A stretch of DNA of 34,914 nucleotides from Verrucomicrobiaceae bacterium UBA7681 (GCA_002482965.1 DLGZ01000048.1:223019-257932), one strand, 5' to 3'; positions 1 through 7,045 are shown, counted from the first letter of the stretch. The notes: generated by a model from the letters alone, not told the origin. A program made the numbers and translations.

Positions 1-310
1 CTTGTTTGGCGAGCAGGGGGAGGTGCTCGCAGAGGCGGATGTCTGCGCCGGTGGTGCGGATGGGTTTGAACTCACCGCGAAATTCGAGCGGGGCCTCTGG
101 CTTCATGTCCCACATGTCGATGTGGGAAGCGCCGCCGCAGAGGAAAAAGAGGACTGTGGATTTCGCCGGCTTGGCGAGCGTGGGTGCGGGAACTCCTGGT
201 CCGGTGGAGGCTTTAAGCGCAGGCCCGCAGCGGAGCGAGGCCAGACCCAGCGTCGAGGCCGTGAGAAAGGCCCGGCGGTCCATTGAGGGGCGGAAGAGCG
301 GTGAGTCCAT
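1..310 (-). CDS. DUF1501 family Tat-exported protein, N-terminal part (runs off window)
   Basis: Only the first 103 codons are in the window; the gene continues beyond base 1. The N-terminus has a twin-arginine motif (DRRAFL) followed by a hydrophobic stretch, so export through the Tat system is likely. After the leader comes VLFFLCGGASHIDMWDMKP, which matches the start of the DUF1501 (sulfatase-like, alkaline-phosphatase-fold) proteins that are abundant in Planctomycetes and Verrucomicrobia. In those genomes DUF1501 genes usually follow a DUF1553/DUF1549 cytochrome-like gene; that partner cannot be seen here. The start is either the ATG at 310 or the ATG at 283, which begins MDRRAFL; the second gives a more typical Tat leader. 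The gene diverges from the LysR gene across about 95 bases. The exact role of the family is not established. Confidence 0.85.
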   Translation of the reverse strand, partial: MDSPLFRPSMDRRAFLTASTLGLASLRCGPALKASTGPGVPAPTLAKPAKSTVLFFLCGGASHIDMWDMKPEAPLEFRGEFKPIRTTGADIRLCEHLPLLAKQ

Positions 311-404
311 AAGATGCGAGCAAGCCTCCTACGTTTAATAACGCGACCGCCTTGCTGATGTGCGGACGATTTGCGCAGACTGCGGGTCTGTGGTCTGATC
401 CGGG

Positions 405-1307
405 GTGGAATTTCACCAGCTTCGTTACTTCATTGCCGCCGCCGAGGATTTGAGCATTTCGTCTGCGGCGAAGCGACTGCATGTGACGCAGCCTGCGCTG
501 AGCCGACAGATCGCGGTGCTGGAGGCGGAGCTGGGGGTGGCGCTGTTTGATCGCATTCGGAAGCGTATTTATCTCAGCGATGCGGGGCGCTTTTTTCTAC
601 CGAAGGCGCGGCAGATCGTGTGTGATGCGGAAACGGGGGCGCAGCAGTTGCGCGAGCAGTTTGGCAAGGCACGGCGCACGCTGCGATTAGGATTCCTGGC
701 ACCGTTTCTGGATGATCTGGTGGTGCCTGCGGTGCGGGAGTTTCGGCAGCGGCATCCGAAGGCGCAGGTGAGCTTGTTTGAGCTGCCGCCGCGTGCGCAA
801 CTGGACCGGCTGCGGAATCATGAGCTGGATGCCGCGATCCTGGGCAACATCTCGGATGGTGATCGTGCGTTCTTCACGACGCGTACATTGTCACGGCATA
901 AAATGGCGGCTTTGCTGTCGGAGGATCATGCGCTGGCGAAGAGGAAGACGATCAAACTGGCGGAGTTGAAGAATGAACGGTGGGTGTCGCTTTCTGACAC
1001 GTCTTTCCCGGGGCGGCGGGAGTTTTTGCGCTCAATTTGTCAGCAGGCGGGGTTTGATCCGCAGATCGTGAGTGAGGTTGATTCGCTCTCGATGATGCTG
1101 GGGACGGTGACCACGATTGGTGGGGTGGCGCTGATACCCGGGCATGCGAGCAAGATGCCGCATGGGGGATGTGTGTTTGTGCCGCTGGCGGCACCGGTGC
1201 CGACGACGGAGCTGCTGATGGTGCTGCCGAAGCAGGAGGCGAGCAAGGAACTGATTACGCTGACGAGCTTGATCGCGGAGCTGGCGGCGCAGTTGGCGAA
1301 GACTTAG
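405..1307 (+). CDS. LysR-type transcriptional regulator
   Basis: A 300-residue protein of normal length for a LysR-type regulator. Residues 1-60 are the winged helix-turn-helix (FHQLRYFIAAAEDLSISSAA, then LHVTQPALSRQI and LGVALFDR), followed by a linker helix and a periplasmic-binding-protein-like effector domain from about residue 90. The only plausible start is a GTG, which puts the canonical EFHQLRYF at residues 2-9; there is no ATG near it. LysR proteins often control a divergent neighbour and themselves, so the DUF1501 gene is the natural target candidate, but no clear T-N11-A operator could be picked out. The gene is convergent with trpC, 18 bases between stop codons. The effector ligand cannot be predicted. 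Confidence 0.93.
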   Translation: MEFHQLRYFIAAAEDLSISSAAKRLHVTQPALSRQIAVLEAELGVALFDRIRKRIYLSDAGRFFLPKARQIVCDAETGAQQLREQFGKARRTLRLGFLAPFLDDLVVPAVREFRQRHPKAQVSLFELPPRAQLDRLRNHELDAAILGNISDGDRAFFTTRTLSRHKMAALLSEDHALAKRKTIKLAELKNERWVSLSDTSFPGRREFLRSICQQAGFDPQIVSEVDSLSMMLGTVTTIGGVALIPGHASKMPHGGCVFVPLAAPVPTTELLMVLPKQEASKELITLTSLIAELAAQLAKT

Positions 1308-1325
1308 GCGGCATCAACTGCCTGC

Positions 1326-2120
1326 TCATTCATGCCCAGCCGCCGTGGTGGCGCGGAACTGGGGGAGGTCGGCGAGGATGTTTTGGCTGCGCATGAGGGT
1401 TTCGCCGATGAGGAGGGAGTCGGCACCGGCTTCGGCGAGGCGGAGGGCGTCGGCGGGGGTTTTGATGCCGCTTTCGGAGACGAGGACGATGTCGTCGGGG
1501 ATTTCCTCGGCGAGTGCCTCGGTGGTGGCGAGGTCGACGGTGAAGGACTTTAGGTTGCGGTTGTTCACGCCGATGATGCGGGCGTCGGTGGCGAGGGCGC
1601 GTTCGAGTTCGGGGAGGTCGTGAACTTCGACGAGGGCATCGAGCTGGAAGGTGTGGGCGACTTCGAGGAGGTGCTCGAGCGTGGGCTGATCGAGCGCGGC
1701 AACGATGAGGAGGATGGCGTCTGCCCCGGCGACGACGGCTTCAAAGATCTGGGCCTCGTGAATGATGAAGTCTTTGCGGAGGCAGGGAATGTCGAGCTGC
1801 TCGCGGATCAGCGTGAGGTACTCCAGACGACCCTGGAAGTATTTTTCGTCGGTGAGGACGGAGATGGCGCTGGCACCGGCCTTTTCGTAGCCGCGGGCGA
1901 TGGTGAGCGGATCAAAGTCAGTGGCGATGGTGCCGACGGAGGGTGAGGCGCGTTTGACCTCGGCGATGATGCTGAGGCGCGTGGGATCGGCGCGGAGGGC
2001 GTCGTAAAAGGAGCGCACGTCATTGCGCAGGGCGGCGGCGGCACGGAGCTTTTCAGCGCGTGGCAGCAGACGTTGCAGTTCGGTGTGCTTGTGGGCGATG
2101 ATTTCGTCCAGCTTATTCAT
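1326..2120 (-). CDS. trpC: Indole-3-glycerol phosphate synthase
   Basis: Converts 1-(2-carboxyphenylamino)-1-deoxyribulose-5-phosphate to indole-3-glycerol phosphate in tryptophan synthesis. The 264-residue single-domain protein has the family blocks in order: IAEVKRASPS (substrate-binding Lys), VLTDEKYFQG, PCLRKDFI (catalytic Lys), LVEVHD, IGVNNRNL, VSESGI and LIGETLM, which together form the TIM barrel. The chosen ATG at 2120 starts MNKLDEII, the usual beginning of the family; an ATG at 2132 would add only MRAP. No other trp gene is in the window, so trpC stands apart from any trp operon here. It is divergent from the ACP gene and convergent with the LysR gene. Confidence 0.97.
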   Translation of the reverse strand: MNKLDEIIAHKHTELQRLLPRAEKLRAAAALRNDVRSFYDALRADPTRLSIIAEVKRASPSVGTIATDFDPLTIARGYEKAGASAISVLTDEKYFQGRLEYLTLIREQLDIPCLRKDFIIHEAQIFEAVVAGADAILLIVAALDQPTLEHLLEVAHTFQLDALVEVHDLPELERALATDARIIGVNNRNLKSFTVDLATTEALAEEIPDDIVLVSESGIKTPADALRLAEAGADSLLIGETLMRSQNILADLPQFRATTAAGHE

Positions 2121-2231
2121 AGGGGCGCGCACGTTGGCGGAGGGATGGCGTTGTGCAACCCACTACTGAAGGCAAATACGCATGCAGGGGCTTCTTGACG
2201 TCCTATATGATGCAGGCTCTCTCTACAAGAA

Positions 2232-2492
2232 ATGCCCGAAGTGCCCATCAGCCCCGCCGCCGTGATCGAACTGCTCACCGCCGAACACATCCTTGAACCC
2301 CAGGAAGCCCTGACACCTGACACGGACCTTTTTTCCATGGGGCTGGACTCCATGGCGATGATGCAGCTGCTGCTGCTGATCGAGGAACGCTTCCAATTGA
2401 CGATCAATCCGGCGGAGATGACGCGGGAACGTTTTGCCACGGCGAGTGCGCTGGCTGGATTTTTGGAAGAAAAACGCCGCCTGGCCGCCTGA
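2232..2492 (+). CDS. Free-standing acyl/peptidyl carrier protein
   Basis: An 86-residue phosphopantetheine-attachment protein. The motif LFSMGLDSMAMMQLL places the serine that would carry the 4'-phosphopantetheine arm at residue 40, in the usual position between helices I and II. The length fits a discrete carrier protein rather than a fragment of a larger synthase. Its stop codon overlaps the start of the next gene (TGATG), so it is almost certainly translated together with the HxxxD acyltransferase downstream, and the two probably work as carrier and transferase. It does not look like the housekeeping fatty-acid AcpP: the residues after the serine (MAMMQLLLLIEERF) are closer to carriers of secondary metabolism. 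No adenylation, ketosynthase or phosphopantetheinyl transferase gene is nearby. The acyl or aminoacyl load is unknown. Confidence 0.9.
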   Translation: MPEVPISPAAVIELLTAEHILEPQEALTPDTDLFSMGLDSMAMMQLLLLIEERFQLTINPAEMTRERFATASALAGFLEEKRRLAA

Positions 2493-3787
2493 TGTCCATC
2501 CTGCCCGCCACCACGGTCGATTTTTTCCTCGCGGGGCTTGAGGCGTTCATGCGCCGGAGCGGGCAGGGAACGCACTGGGGGGTGACGGTGCTGAGACTGG
2601 AGGGGAAGCCGGACGCAAAGATTTTGACGCAGGGCTGGGAACAGATTCATGCGCAGCACCCGATGCTGGGGGCAAGGCTGAAACGGCAATGGCGTGGCTG
2701 GCGGTGGGCCTGGGAGACGCATGGTGCGATCACCGCACCGCCCATTTGCTGGCATCCTGCGCAGCCGCTGCCCCCGGATGCGGCGGTGATCCAAGAAAGA
2801 TTGCAGGGTAGAAGCAGTGACGGGGCGCTGACGAGTCCTTTATGGATGGAGGTTTTTCCGTGTGGGGCTGACGGCGAGCATGTGATTCTGCTGACCTGGC
2901 GGCACGCCCTGCTGGATGGGACGGGGATCAATCTGCTGCTGGAAAAACTGGCGGTGGGGAGCTGTACTTCGGGGCCGCCACTGCTGAAGGCGACTCCCAT
3001 CGACACGCCTGGGCGTTTGTACAAGAGGGCCCGACCGCTGATGGACAGGCTGCAGGCGATGACGACGGCGGGGTGTCTTTCCGCCTGGATCAAGGGGATG
3101 CCGCAGGACGGGCGGCCTGAGTATCGACTGATCGAACTTTCCCGCGAGGAATCTGAGAAGGCCGTGGCGCGGCTGCGCGCGCTGTGTGGTGATTTTATGC
3201 AGATGCCGTTTTATGCGGCGATCGCGGCACGTGCTTTGCGGCTGCTGCATGAACGGCGTGAGTGGAGCAGCCCGGAGATCCACCTGCATCTGCCCATTCA
3301 GGTCCGAGGCCGAAGCCGGGAGCTGATTTTCGGCAACCACATGGGGGCCATGCCACTGTTTCTCGATGCCGGAGAGCTCGGCACGCTGGAGCAGACGGTC
3401 GCTCACCTGCTGGATAAATACCGTGAAGCGATGAAGCAGGGGATGCCGCAGGCTTCCGATGCATTGACCAACCTGGCGGCGCACTTGCCGCTGAGCACCT
3501 TCATCCCGCTGGTACGGTGGACGAACATGGGGCAGATTTGCAGCCTGTTTCATTCTCATACCGGCTCGTTTCTGCCGGGACGCACAGAATTTGCAGGGGC
3601 GGCGCTGCAAAACGTCTTCACCATTCCCAGCGTGAGTGCGCCACCGGGGCTGGGTATTTTTGTCTCTGACTACGCGGGTCTTATCACAGTGACCGTGGCA
3701 TGGCGGGGAGGCGGGGTTTCCCAAGCGGAGATTGAAGCGCTGGAGCAGCGGATTCGGACGGATTTGACCGGCATTGCGGAACGATGA
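2492..3787 (+). CDS. Condensation-domain-like HxxxD acyltransferase
   Basis: A 431-residue soluble protein with the motif RHALLDGTG (residues 137-145), that is HxxxDG with His138 as the likely catalytic base and Asp142 structural. This is the signature of the chloramphenicol-acetyltransferase-like superfamily, which includes NRPS condensation domains, PapA-type acyltransferases and wax ester/diacylglycerol acyltransferases. The length (about 430) fits one full condensation-type fold. A C-terminal block (IFVSDYAGLITVTVAWRGG) resembles the end of the family's second half-domain. The gene overlaps the carrier-protein gene by one base, so the carrier probably presents the acyl donor. Acceptor and product cannot be read from the sequence. 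Its stop lies about 20 bases from the 3' end of the convergent SRP RNA. Confidence 0.82.
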   Translation: MSILPATTVDFFLAGLEAFMRRSGQGTHWGVTVLRLEGKPDAKILTQGWEQIHAQHPMLGARLKRQWRGWRWAWETHGAITAPPICWHPAQPLPPDAAVIQERLQGRSSDGALTSPLWMEVFPCGADGEHVILLTWRHALLDGTGINLLLEKLAVGSCTSGPPLLKATPIDTPGRLYKRARPLMDRLQAMTTAGCLSAWIKGMPQDGRPEYRLIELSREESEKAVARLRALCGDFMQMPFYAAIAARALRLLHERREWSSPEIHLHLPIQVRGRSRELIFGNHMGAMPLFLDAGELGTLEQTVAHLLDKYREAMKQGMPQASDALTNLAAHLPLSTFIPLVRWTNMGQICSLFHSHTGSFLPGRTEFAGAALQNVFTIPSVSAPPGLGIFVSDYAGLITVTVAWRGGGVSQAEIEALEQRIRTDLTGIAER

Positions 3788-3805
3788 CCGCAATGAATCT
3801 AATAA

Positions 3806-3903
3806 AAGTGCCAGGGAACCGCGACATGGACAGACAAGCTGCCGTTGCTTCCGTCAGGACCTGGCGGGGTTCGCAAGCTGAGCATCCGCGGCCCCTGACG
3901 CCG
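3806..3903 (-). ncRNA. ffs: Signal recognition particle RNA (small bacterial 4.5S type)
   Basis: The minus strand carries the conserved domain IV hairpin of SRP RNA: GCCAGGUCC, a UGAC tetraloop, then GGAAGCAACGGC. This includes the symmetric-loop bases CAGG and AGCA that bind the M domain of Ffh. It is preceded by the usual GCGAACCCC. The outer ends pair (GUCAGGG near 3899 with CCCUGGC near 3811), closing a rod of about 95 nt, and a U-rich run (TTTTATT) follows directly as a terminator tail. The tetraloop is of the URRC class instead of the commoner GNRA/GGAA form. The RNA partners Ffh in co-translational targeting of membrane proteins. Ends are approximate. Confidence 0.9.
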
Positions 3904-3906
3904 ACT

Positions 3907-3935
3907 GTTCTAGCTGCGGGGTGGGTCAGATACAA
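3907..3935 (-). promoter_or_regulatory. Predicted sigma-70-type promoter of the SRP RNA
   Basis: On the minus strand there is a -35 box TTGTAT (3930-3935), a 17-base spacer and a -10 box TAGAAC (3907-3912). Transcription would begin near 3900, exactly where the outer stem of the SRP RNA starts. The agreement between the promoter position and the RNA 5' end is the main support. Confidence 0.6.
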
Positions 3936-3976
3936 GCGAGATTCCGGCCGAAAGGAAAAATCCGTAAAGATTGGTG

Positions 3977-4005
3977 TTGTCGAAACCCTGCGTTTCCGGT
4001 AAAAA
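3977..4005 (+). promoter_or_regulatory. Possible promoter of the coiled-coil protein genes
   Basis: TTGTCG (3977-3982), a 17-base spacer and TAAAAA (4000-4005) lie 31 bases before the start codon of the first coiled-coil gene. The boxes match the consensus only partly (four of six in the -10), so this is a modest prediction. Confidence 0.4.
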
Positions 4006-4036
4006 AAGGTCCTTAATTTCTCAAATTCGCATTCGT

Positions 4037-5122
4037 ATGGTCTGGAAAATCTTATCTGCTCTCTCTGCCGTCTGTCTCGGCGCCGCCTGCTATTTCGCCT
4101 GGGCAAACCAAAAACTGCTCGTGGAGGAGCGGAAACGCGAGGGCTTTGCCAAGGACAACCTGGCCGAAATGCAAGCTCACATCGCCAAAGCAGAAGAGGC
4201 GAAAAAGAGCCGTGAGACGCAGCGTGACATGGCCAATCAGGAGCTCGTAACCACCAAGACCTCGGTGGCAGACTTTGCCGCCAAGGCTCAGGCAGCAGAC
4301 CAGGAACTGACTATCGTGAAGACCACTCTGGAGCAGACCTCCAAGGTGGTGGCTCAGAACCAAAAGCAGATTGAGGATGCTGGCGACATCAAGTCGCTGC
4401 TCGCGCAGATCGATGCCATCACTAAAGAACGCACCGAAGCCGAGTCGGCACTGACCAACCAGATTCAGCATCTGGCTGCCGCGCAGGAAAGAATTTCCAG
4501 TCTCACCAATGCCGCCAAAGAGGCGGAGGAACGCGAAGCCCGTGGCCGACGCGGCATTGTGGACGATGATTTCACCGCCAAAGTCGCGCATTCCTATACC
4601 GACTGGGGCTTTGTGGTGCTTAACAAGGGCAACGGTGGTGGTGTTTTTGCCAATGCGGATCTCGAAGTGAAACGCGGCAAGGACGTTGTCGCCAAGCTGA
4701 AGGTGCGTGATGTGGAGCAGAATTCCTCCGTGGCCGATCTGGTTAAAGGCAGCCTTGCTGAAGGTGAGCACATTCGTGCGGGTGATCTTGTGGTCGCCGC
4801 CGCTGAGCAGAGCGCCAAGACAGCTGCAGCCAAAACACCCGACGGCACTGCCGCTCCAGCACCCGTAGCCCCGGGAGACGCGCCCGCCACTCCACCCGCA
4901 GGTGCCATGGGTAGTGATCCTTTTGGTGCGCCAGCGGCCCCGGCTGCGGCTCCCGCGATGGGTGCTGATCCGTTTGGTGCGCCTGCAGCTCCGGCTGCGG
5001 CTCCCGCGATGGGTGCTGATCCGTTTGGTGCGCCTGCGGCCCCACCTGCAACACCTCCTGCCGGGGGTGCCACACCGCCAAGTACTGTGGACCCCTTTGG
5101 AGCGGCACCTGCCGCCAAATGA
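4037..5122 (+). CDS. Membrane-anchored coiled-coil protein with Pro/Ala-rich repeat tail
   Basis: A 361-residue protein of unknown function. Residues 2-22 form one hydrophobic segment (signal anchor). Residues about 24-170 are rich in Lys, Glu, Gln and Ala with heptad-like spacing and should form a long coiled coil. Residues about 183-257 form a compact domain beginning DWGFVVLNKGNGGGVF and ending HIRAGDLVVAA. The same domain closes the next gene (DWGFVIIDAGQSAGLT ... PGDRVI), so the two are paralogues. It resembles SH3-like beta-barrel modules such as the FlgT C-terminal domain (weak similarity). The last 100 residues are a low-complexity tail with a DPFGAPAAP unit repeated. The ATG at 4037 (MVWKILSALSA) was preferred to a longer upstream reading because it directly precedes the hydrophobic anchor. 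The domain and tail are expected in the periplasm. Confidence 0.82.
   Translation: MVWKILSALSAVCLGAACYFAWANQKLLVEERKREGFAKDNLAEMQAHIAKAEEAKKSRETQRDMANQELVTTKTSVADFAAKAQAADQELTIVKTTLEQTSKVVAQNQKQIEDAGDIKSLLAQIDAITKERTEAESALTNQIQHLAAAQERISSLTNAAKEAEEREARGRRGIVDDDFTAKVAHSYTDWGFVVLNKGNGGGVFANADLEVKRGKDVVAKLKVRDVEQNSSVADLVKGSLAEGEHIRAGDLVVAAAEQSAKTAAAKTPDGTAAPAPVAPGDAPATPPAGAMGSDPFGAPAAPAAAPAMGADPFGAPAAPAAAPAMGADPFGAPAAPPATPPAGGATPPSTVDPFGAAPAAK
4916..5044 (+). repeat. 51-base in-frame tandem repeat encoding GADPFGAPAAPAAAPAM
   Basis: Units start at 4916, 4967 and 5018 (the third partial), each beginning gatccNtttggtgcgcc. Every unit is 17 codons, so copy number can change without a frameshift. 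A further diverged DPFGAAPAA closes the protein. The near identity of units one and two suggests recent expansion. Confidence 0.85.
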
Positions 5123-5171
5123 TCGCTGCCAGCAGTTCATCGCCTGATTCCCTTTCCAGACTCTCCTTCCC

Positions 5172-5972
5172 ATGACCAAAGTTCTTTTCATCCTTAGTGC
5201 AGTGGTGATTCTTGTAGCCAGTTTCTTCGCCCATCAAAACGGGCGTGAGTTTGCCGAAGTACGTTCCAAGATTGCGAGCGTTAATGCCGACATTTCGAAC
5301 GAAAAGAAAGCCCAGGAAAGACTGCTTCGTCCAGGCTCAGGTGAAGTGCCCAAGCTGGCGGCCGAAATTGCCCGCGTGCAGGGAGATCTGGATGTCGAAG
5401 CCGAGAAGCTGAAGGCGCAGAAAAACAAGCTTGCCCAAACCCAAGACGAAATCACGCGCACGCAGGAAGAGCTTGCGGTGAAAGAAAAGAAGAAAAAGGA
5501 ACTGGAAGAACTCCTTGTAAATCTCCCGCAGGGCATGAAGCCAGAGACGATGGTCGAGAGCATGCAAAAGCTGAAGAAGGAAAAGCTCGACTTTGAGGCG
5601 CAGGCCGAACTGAAGAAGAAAGAAGTGGCTGCAGAGGAAGACAAGGTCGCAGGCATTCAAAAGCGTGTGGATGAAGTGATGCACAAAATCGAAGACCGCC
5701 GTAAAAACTTCGAGCGCAACAGTCTGACCTCCCGCGTCATCGCAGTGAATTATGACTGGGGTTTTGTGATCATTGATGCGGGCCAGTCGGCCGGTCTCAC
5801 TGAGCAGACCAAATTGATTGTCACCCGCGGTGCGCAAACCGTCGGTAAAATCAGCATCATGTCTGTCGAGGGCAAGAACTCCATGGCAGCCATCGTGCCG
5901 GATGCCGTCGTCAACGGTCAGGTCATCATGCCAGGAGATCGGGTCATCCTCGAAAACTTGGTGCAGAATTGA
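5172..5972 (+). CDS. Membrane-anchored coiled-coil protein, paralogue of the preceding gene
   Basis: A 266-residue protein of unknown function. Residues 4-20 (VLFILSAVVILVASFFA) are a single N-terminal membrane anchor. Residues about 25-175 are a highly charged coiled coil with many Lys/Glu pairs. Residues about 190-264 are the shared C-terminal domain: NYDWGFVIIDAGQSAGLT, then IVTRGAQTVGKISI and QVIMPGDRVILENL. It has the same domain order as the upstream gene but lacks the Pro/Ala tail. The gap between the two genes is 49 bases, and a small lipoprotein gene follows after 26 bases, so the three probably form one operon. The pattern of anchor, coil and small barrel suggests a structural or assembly role in the cell envelope; no enzymatic motif is visible. 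Confidence 0.82.
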   Translation: MTKVLFILSAVVILVASFFAHQNGREFAEVRSKIASVNADISNEKKAQERLLRPGSGEVPKLAAEIARVQGDLDVEAEKLKAQKNKLAQTQDEITRTQEELAVKEKKKKELEELLVNLPQGMKPETMVESMQKLKKEKLDFEAQAELKKKEVAAEEDKVAGIQKRVDEVMHKIEDRRKNFERNSLTSRVIAVNYDWGFVIIDAGQSAGLTEQTKLIVTRGAQTVGKISIMSVEGKNSMAAIVPDAVVNGQVIMPGDRVILENLVQN

Positions 5973-5998
5973 TTGGTCGCGTGCATAGGTAGGATCTC

Positions 5999-6196
5999 AT
6001 GAAGACACGCCTGCTCAGCCTTTTGCTTTTGGCGATCACCGCCGCAAGTTCCCTTTCCTCCTGTTCCTCGGATGAACCGAAGCGCAAGAAGGTGGTGGGG
6101 CCGGATGGCAGCCAGTACAGCAATCTTCCATGGAACCGTCCGCGGTCCTGGGAAGGCAACGCCAGATACGGTGGCATGGTGCCGGGCAGCCGCTAA
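5999..6196 (+). CDS. Small predicted lipoprotein
   Basis: A 65-residue protein with a classic lipoprotein signal: MKTR, a leucine-rich core, then the lipobox LSSC with Cys at residue 22, followed by SSDEP. The mature part is only about 44 residues, rich in Gly, Pro, Arg and Trp (PDGSQYSNLPWNRPRSWEG), with no known domain. It follows the coiled-coil pair by 26 bases and is probably cotranscribed. The Ser-Ser after the lipidated Cys would favour outer-membrane sorting if the E. coli rule holds here. Directly after its stop codon a decayed duplicate of the hisI 3' end begins, so downstream DNA has been rearranged. Confidence 0.78.
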   Translation: MKTRLLSLLLLAITAASSLSSCSSDEPKRKKVVGPDGSQYSNLPWNRPRSWEGNARYGGMVPGSR

Positions 6197-6198
6197 CA

Positions 6199-6345
6199 GG
6201 CTGGCTTATTCCGTTATTCCACGGCTTCCAGCAGCGCTTCGCCGTCAGGCTGATTTTGACGACACGATCAAAGCACAGGTGGGACGTTTGGTGTGGTCGC
6301 AGCCGCAGCCATGGTGTTTGACAGGCGTGGAAGCGCAGGTGGCTG
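6199..6345 (-). pseudogene. hisI: Decayed duplicate of the hisI 3' end
   Basis: On the minus strand this stretch encodes VKHHGCGCDHTKRPTC, matching VKQHGGGCCHTKRPTC of the intact hisI about 416 bases away. It ends DGEALLEAVE-stop, identical to the intact gene. Between the two blocks the reading frame is broken by small insertions (one extra base after the TC codons and two more before DGEA). The match continues past the stop codon into the 3' flank: ggctggcttattcc occurs at 6199-6212 and 6615-6628. Upstream of about 6345 the similarity fades and no start, substrate-binding or N-terminal part is present. It is therefore a partial, nonfunctional duplication. Confidence 0.85.
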
Positions 6346-6592
6346 TCATCGCGCTTTGCGAAGCAGATTTCCGAAGAACGGCATTTTTAAATGGGGCTGC
6401 GATGAGCTGCCGCTCTCGTGCGTCTCGGGTGTGTGTGAGCTGACCGGCTGGTGAGGGAGCACTGGCTCCTACGTTCGGATATTCCTGGCATGCGTAGGCC
6501 GACCGGCCTGCGAAAGCGGTAGCTGCGCTCCTTCGTCGCTGCGCAACCGCATTCCCTATTGGGGGCATTGCGAGCTCGCTCGGCAATGAGTT
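6346..6592. other. Intergenic DNA with palindromic repeat fragments
   Basis: No gene is recognised here. The stretch holds a copy of the interspersed motif gcgaaagcggtagct (6510-6524), also present at 34894-34908. It also holds a small palindrome, ggagcACTGgctcc, and a CATTGC/GCAATG inverted pair near 6568-6590. It looks like an accumulation of repeat fragments between the hisI duplicate and hisI. Confidence 0.55.
6503..6524 (+). repeat. Interspersed palindromic repeat unit (gcgaaagcgg family)
   Basis: The 17-mer ccggcctgcgaaagcgg at 6503-6519 is repeated exactly, in inverse orientation, at 34842-34858, and the continuation gcgaaagcggtagct recurs at 34894-34908. A weaker relative (cgaaagcgg) lies at 7138-7146. 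Confidence 0.7.
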
Positions 6593-6628
6593 TTGGAAAG
6601 CGCCAGGACAGACTGGCTGGCTTATTCC

Positions 6629-7045
6629 CTATTCAACTGCTTCGAGCAGTGCTTCGCCGTCCGCGGCTTTGACGACGCGGTAAAAGCAGGTTGGGCGTTT
6701 GGTGTGGCAGCAGCCGCCGCCATGCTGTTTTACACGCAACACGAGTGCATCCTGGTCGCAGTCTGTGCGGATGTCGATGATCTCCTGGAACTCGCCGCTG
6801 GTGGCCCCTTTGTGCCAAAGCTGGTTGCGGCTGCGGCTCCAATAGACTGCCTGGCCGAGTTCCAGCGTCATTTTAAGCGACTGCTCGTTCATGTAGGCCA
6901 GCATGAGGGGGGCGCCGCTCTCGGCATCCACCGCCATCGCGGGCATCAGGCCATGCTCGTCGAATTTCGGGGCAAACAGCATGCCTTCTTCAATGGCATG
7001 CTTCGACTCACGGGCGGCGAAGGAGATGGGAGGGGAGGCGGACAT
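6629..7045 (-). CDS. hisI: Phosphoribosyl-AMP cyclohydrolase
   Basis: Catalyses ring opening of phosphoribosyl-AMP in histidine synthesis. The 138-residue protein is a stand-alone HisI without a HisE domain. Recognisable blocks are GLMPAMAVDAESGAPLMLAY, MNEQSL, AVYWSRSRNQLWHKGATSG, DCDQDALVLRV (metal-binding Asp residues) and GGGCCHTKRPTCF (zinc-binding Cys/His). The ATG at 7045 (MSASPPISFAA) was chosen because the residues before it in the longer reading look non-coding and the resulting length is close to the family norm. There is no other his gene in the window. A broken copy of its 3' end lies downstream at 6199-6345. Confidence 0.95.
   Translation of the reverse strand: MSASPPISFAARESKHAIEEGMLFAPKFDEHGLMPAMAVDAESGAPLMLAYMNEQSLKMTLELGQAVYWSRSRNQLWHKGATSGEFQEIIDIRTDCDQDALVLRVKQHGGGCCHTKRPTCFYRVVKAADGEALLEAVE

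Noticed and set aside
2195..2212. TTGACG followed by TATATGATG upstream of the carrier protein gene
   Set aside because: The two boxes are only a few bases apart instead of about 17, so they cannot serve together as a sigma-70 promoter.
3784..4002. 72-codon plus-strand ORF overlapping the end of the acyltransferase gene
   Set aside because: It lies antisense to the SRP RNA and its promoter, and its translation has no protein-like pattern or known motif.
4052..5191. Long minus-strand ORF opposite the first coiled-coil gene
   Set aside because: It is a shadow of the low-complexity, GC-rich coding sequence on the plus strand. The plus-strand product has an anchor, coiled coil and a domain shared with its neighbour.
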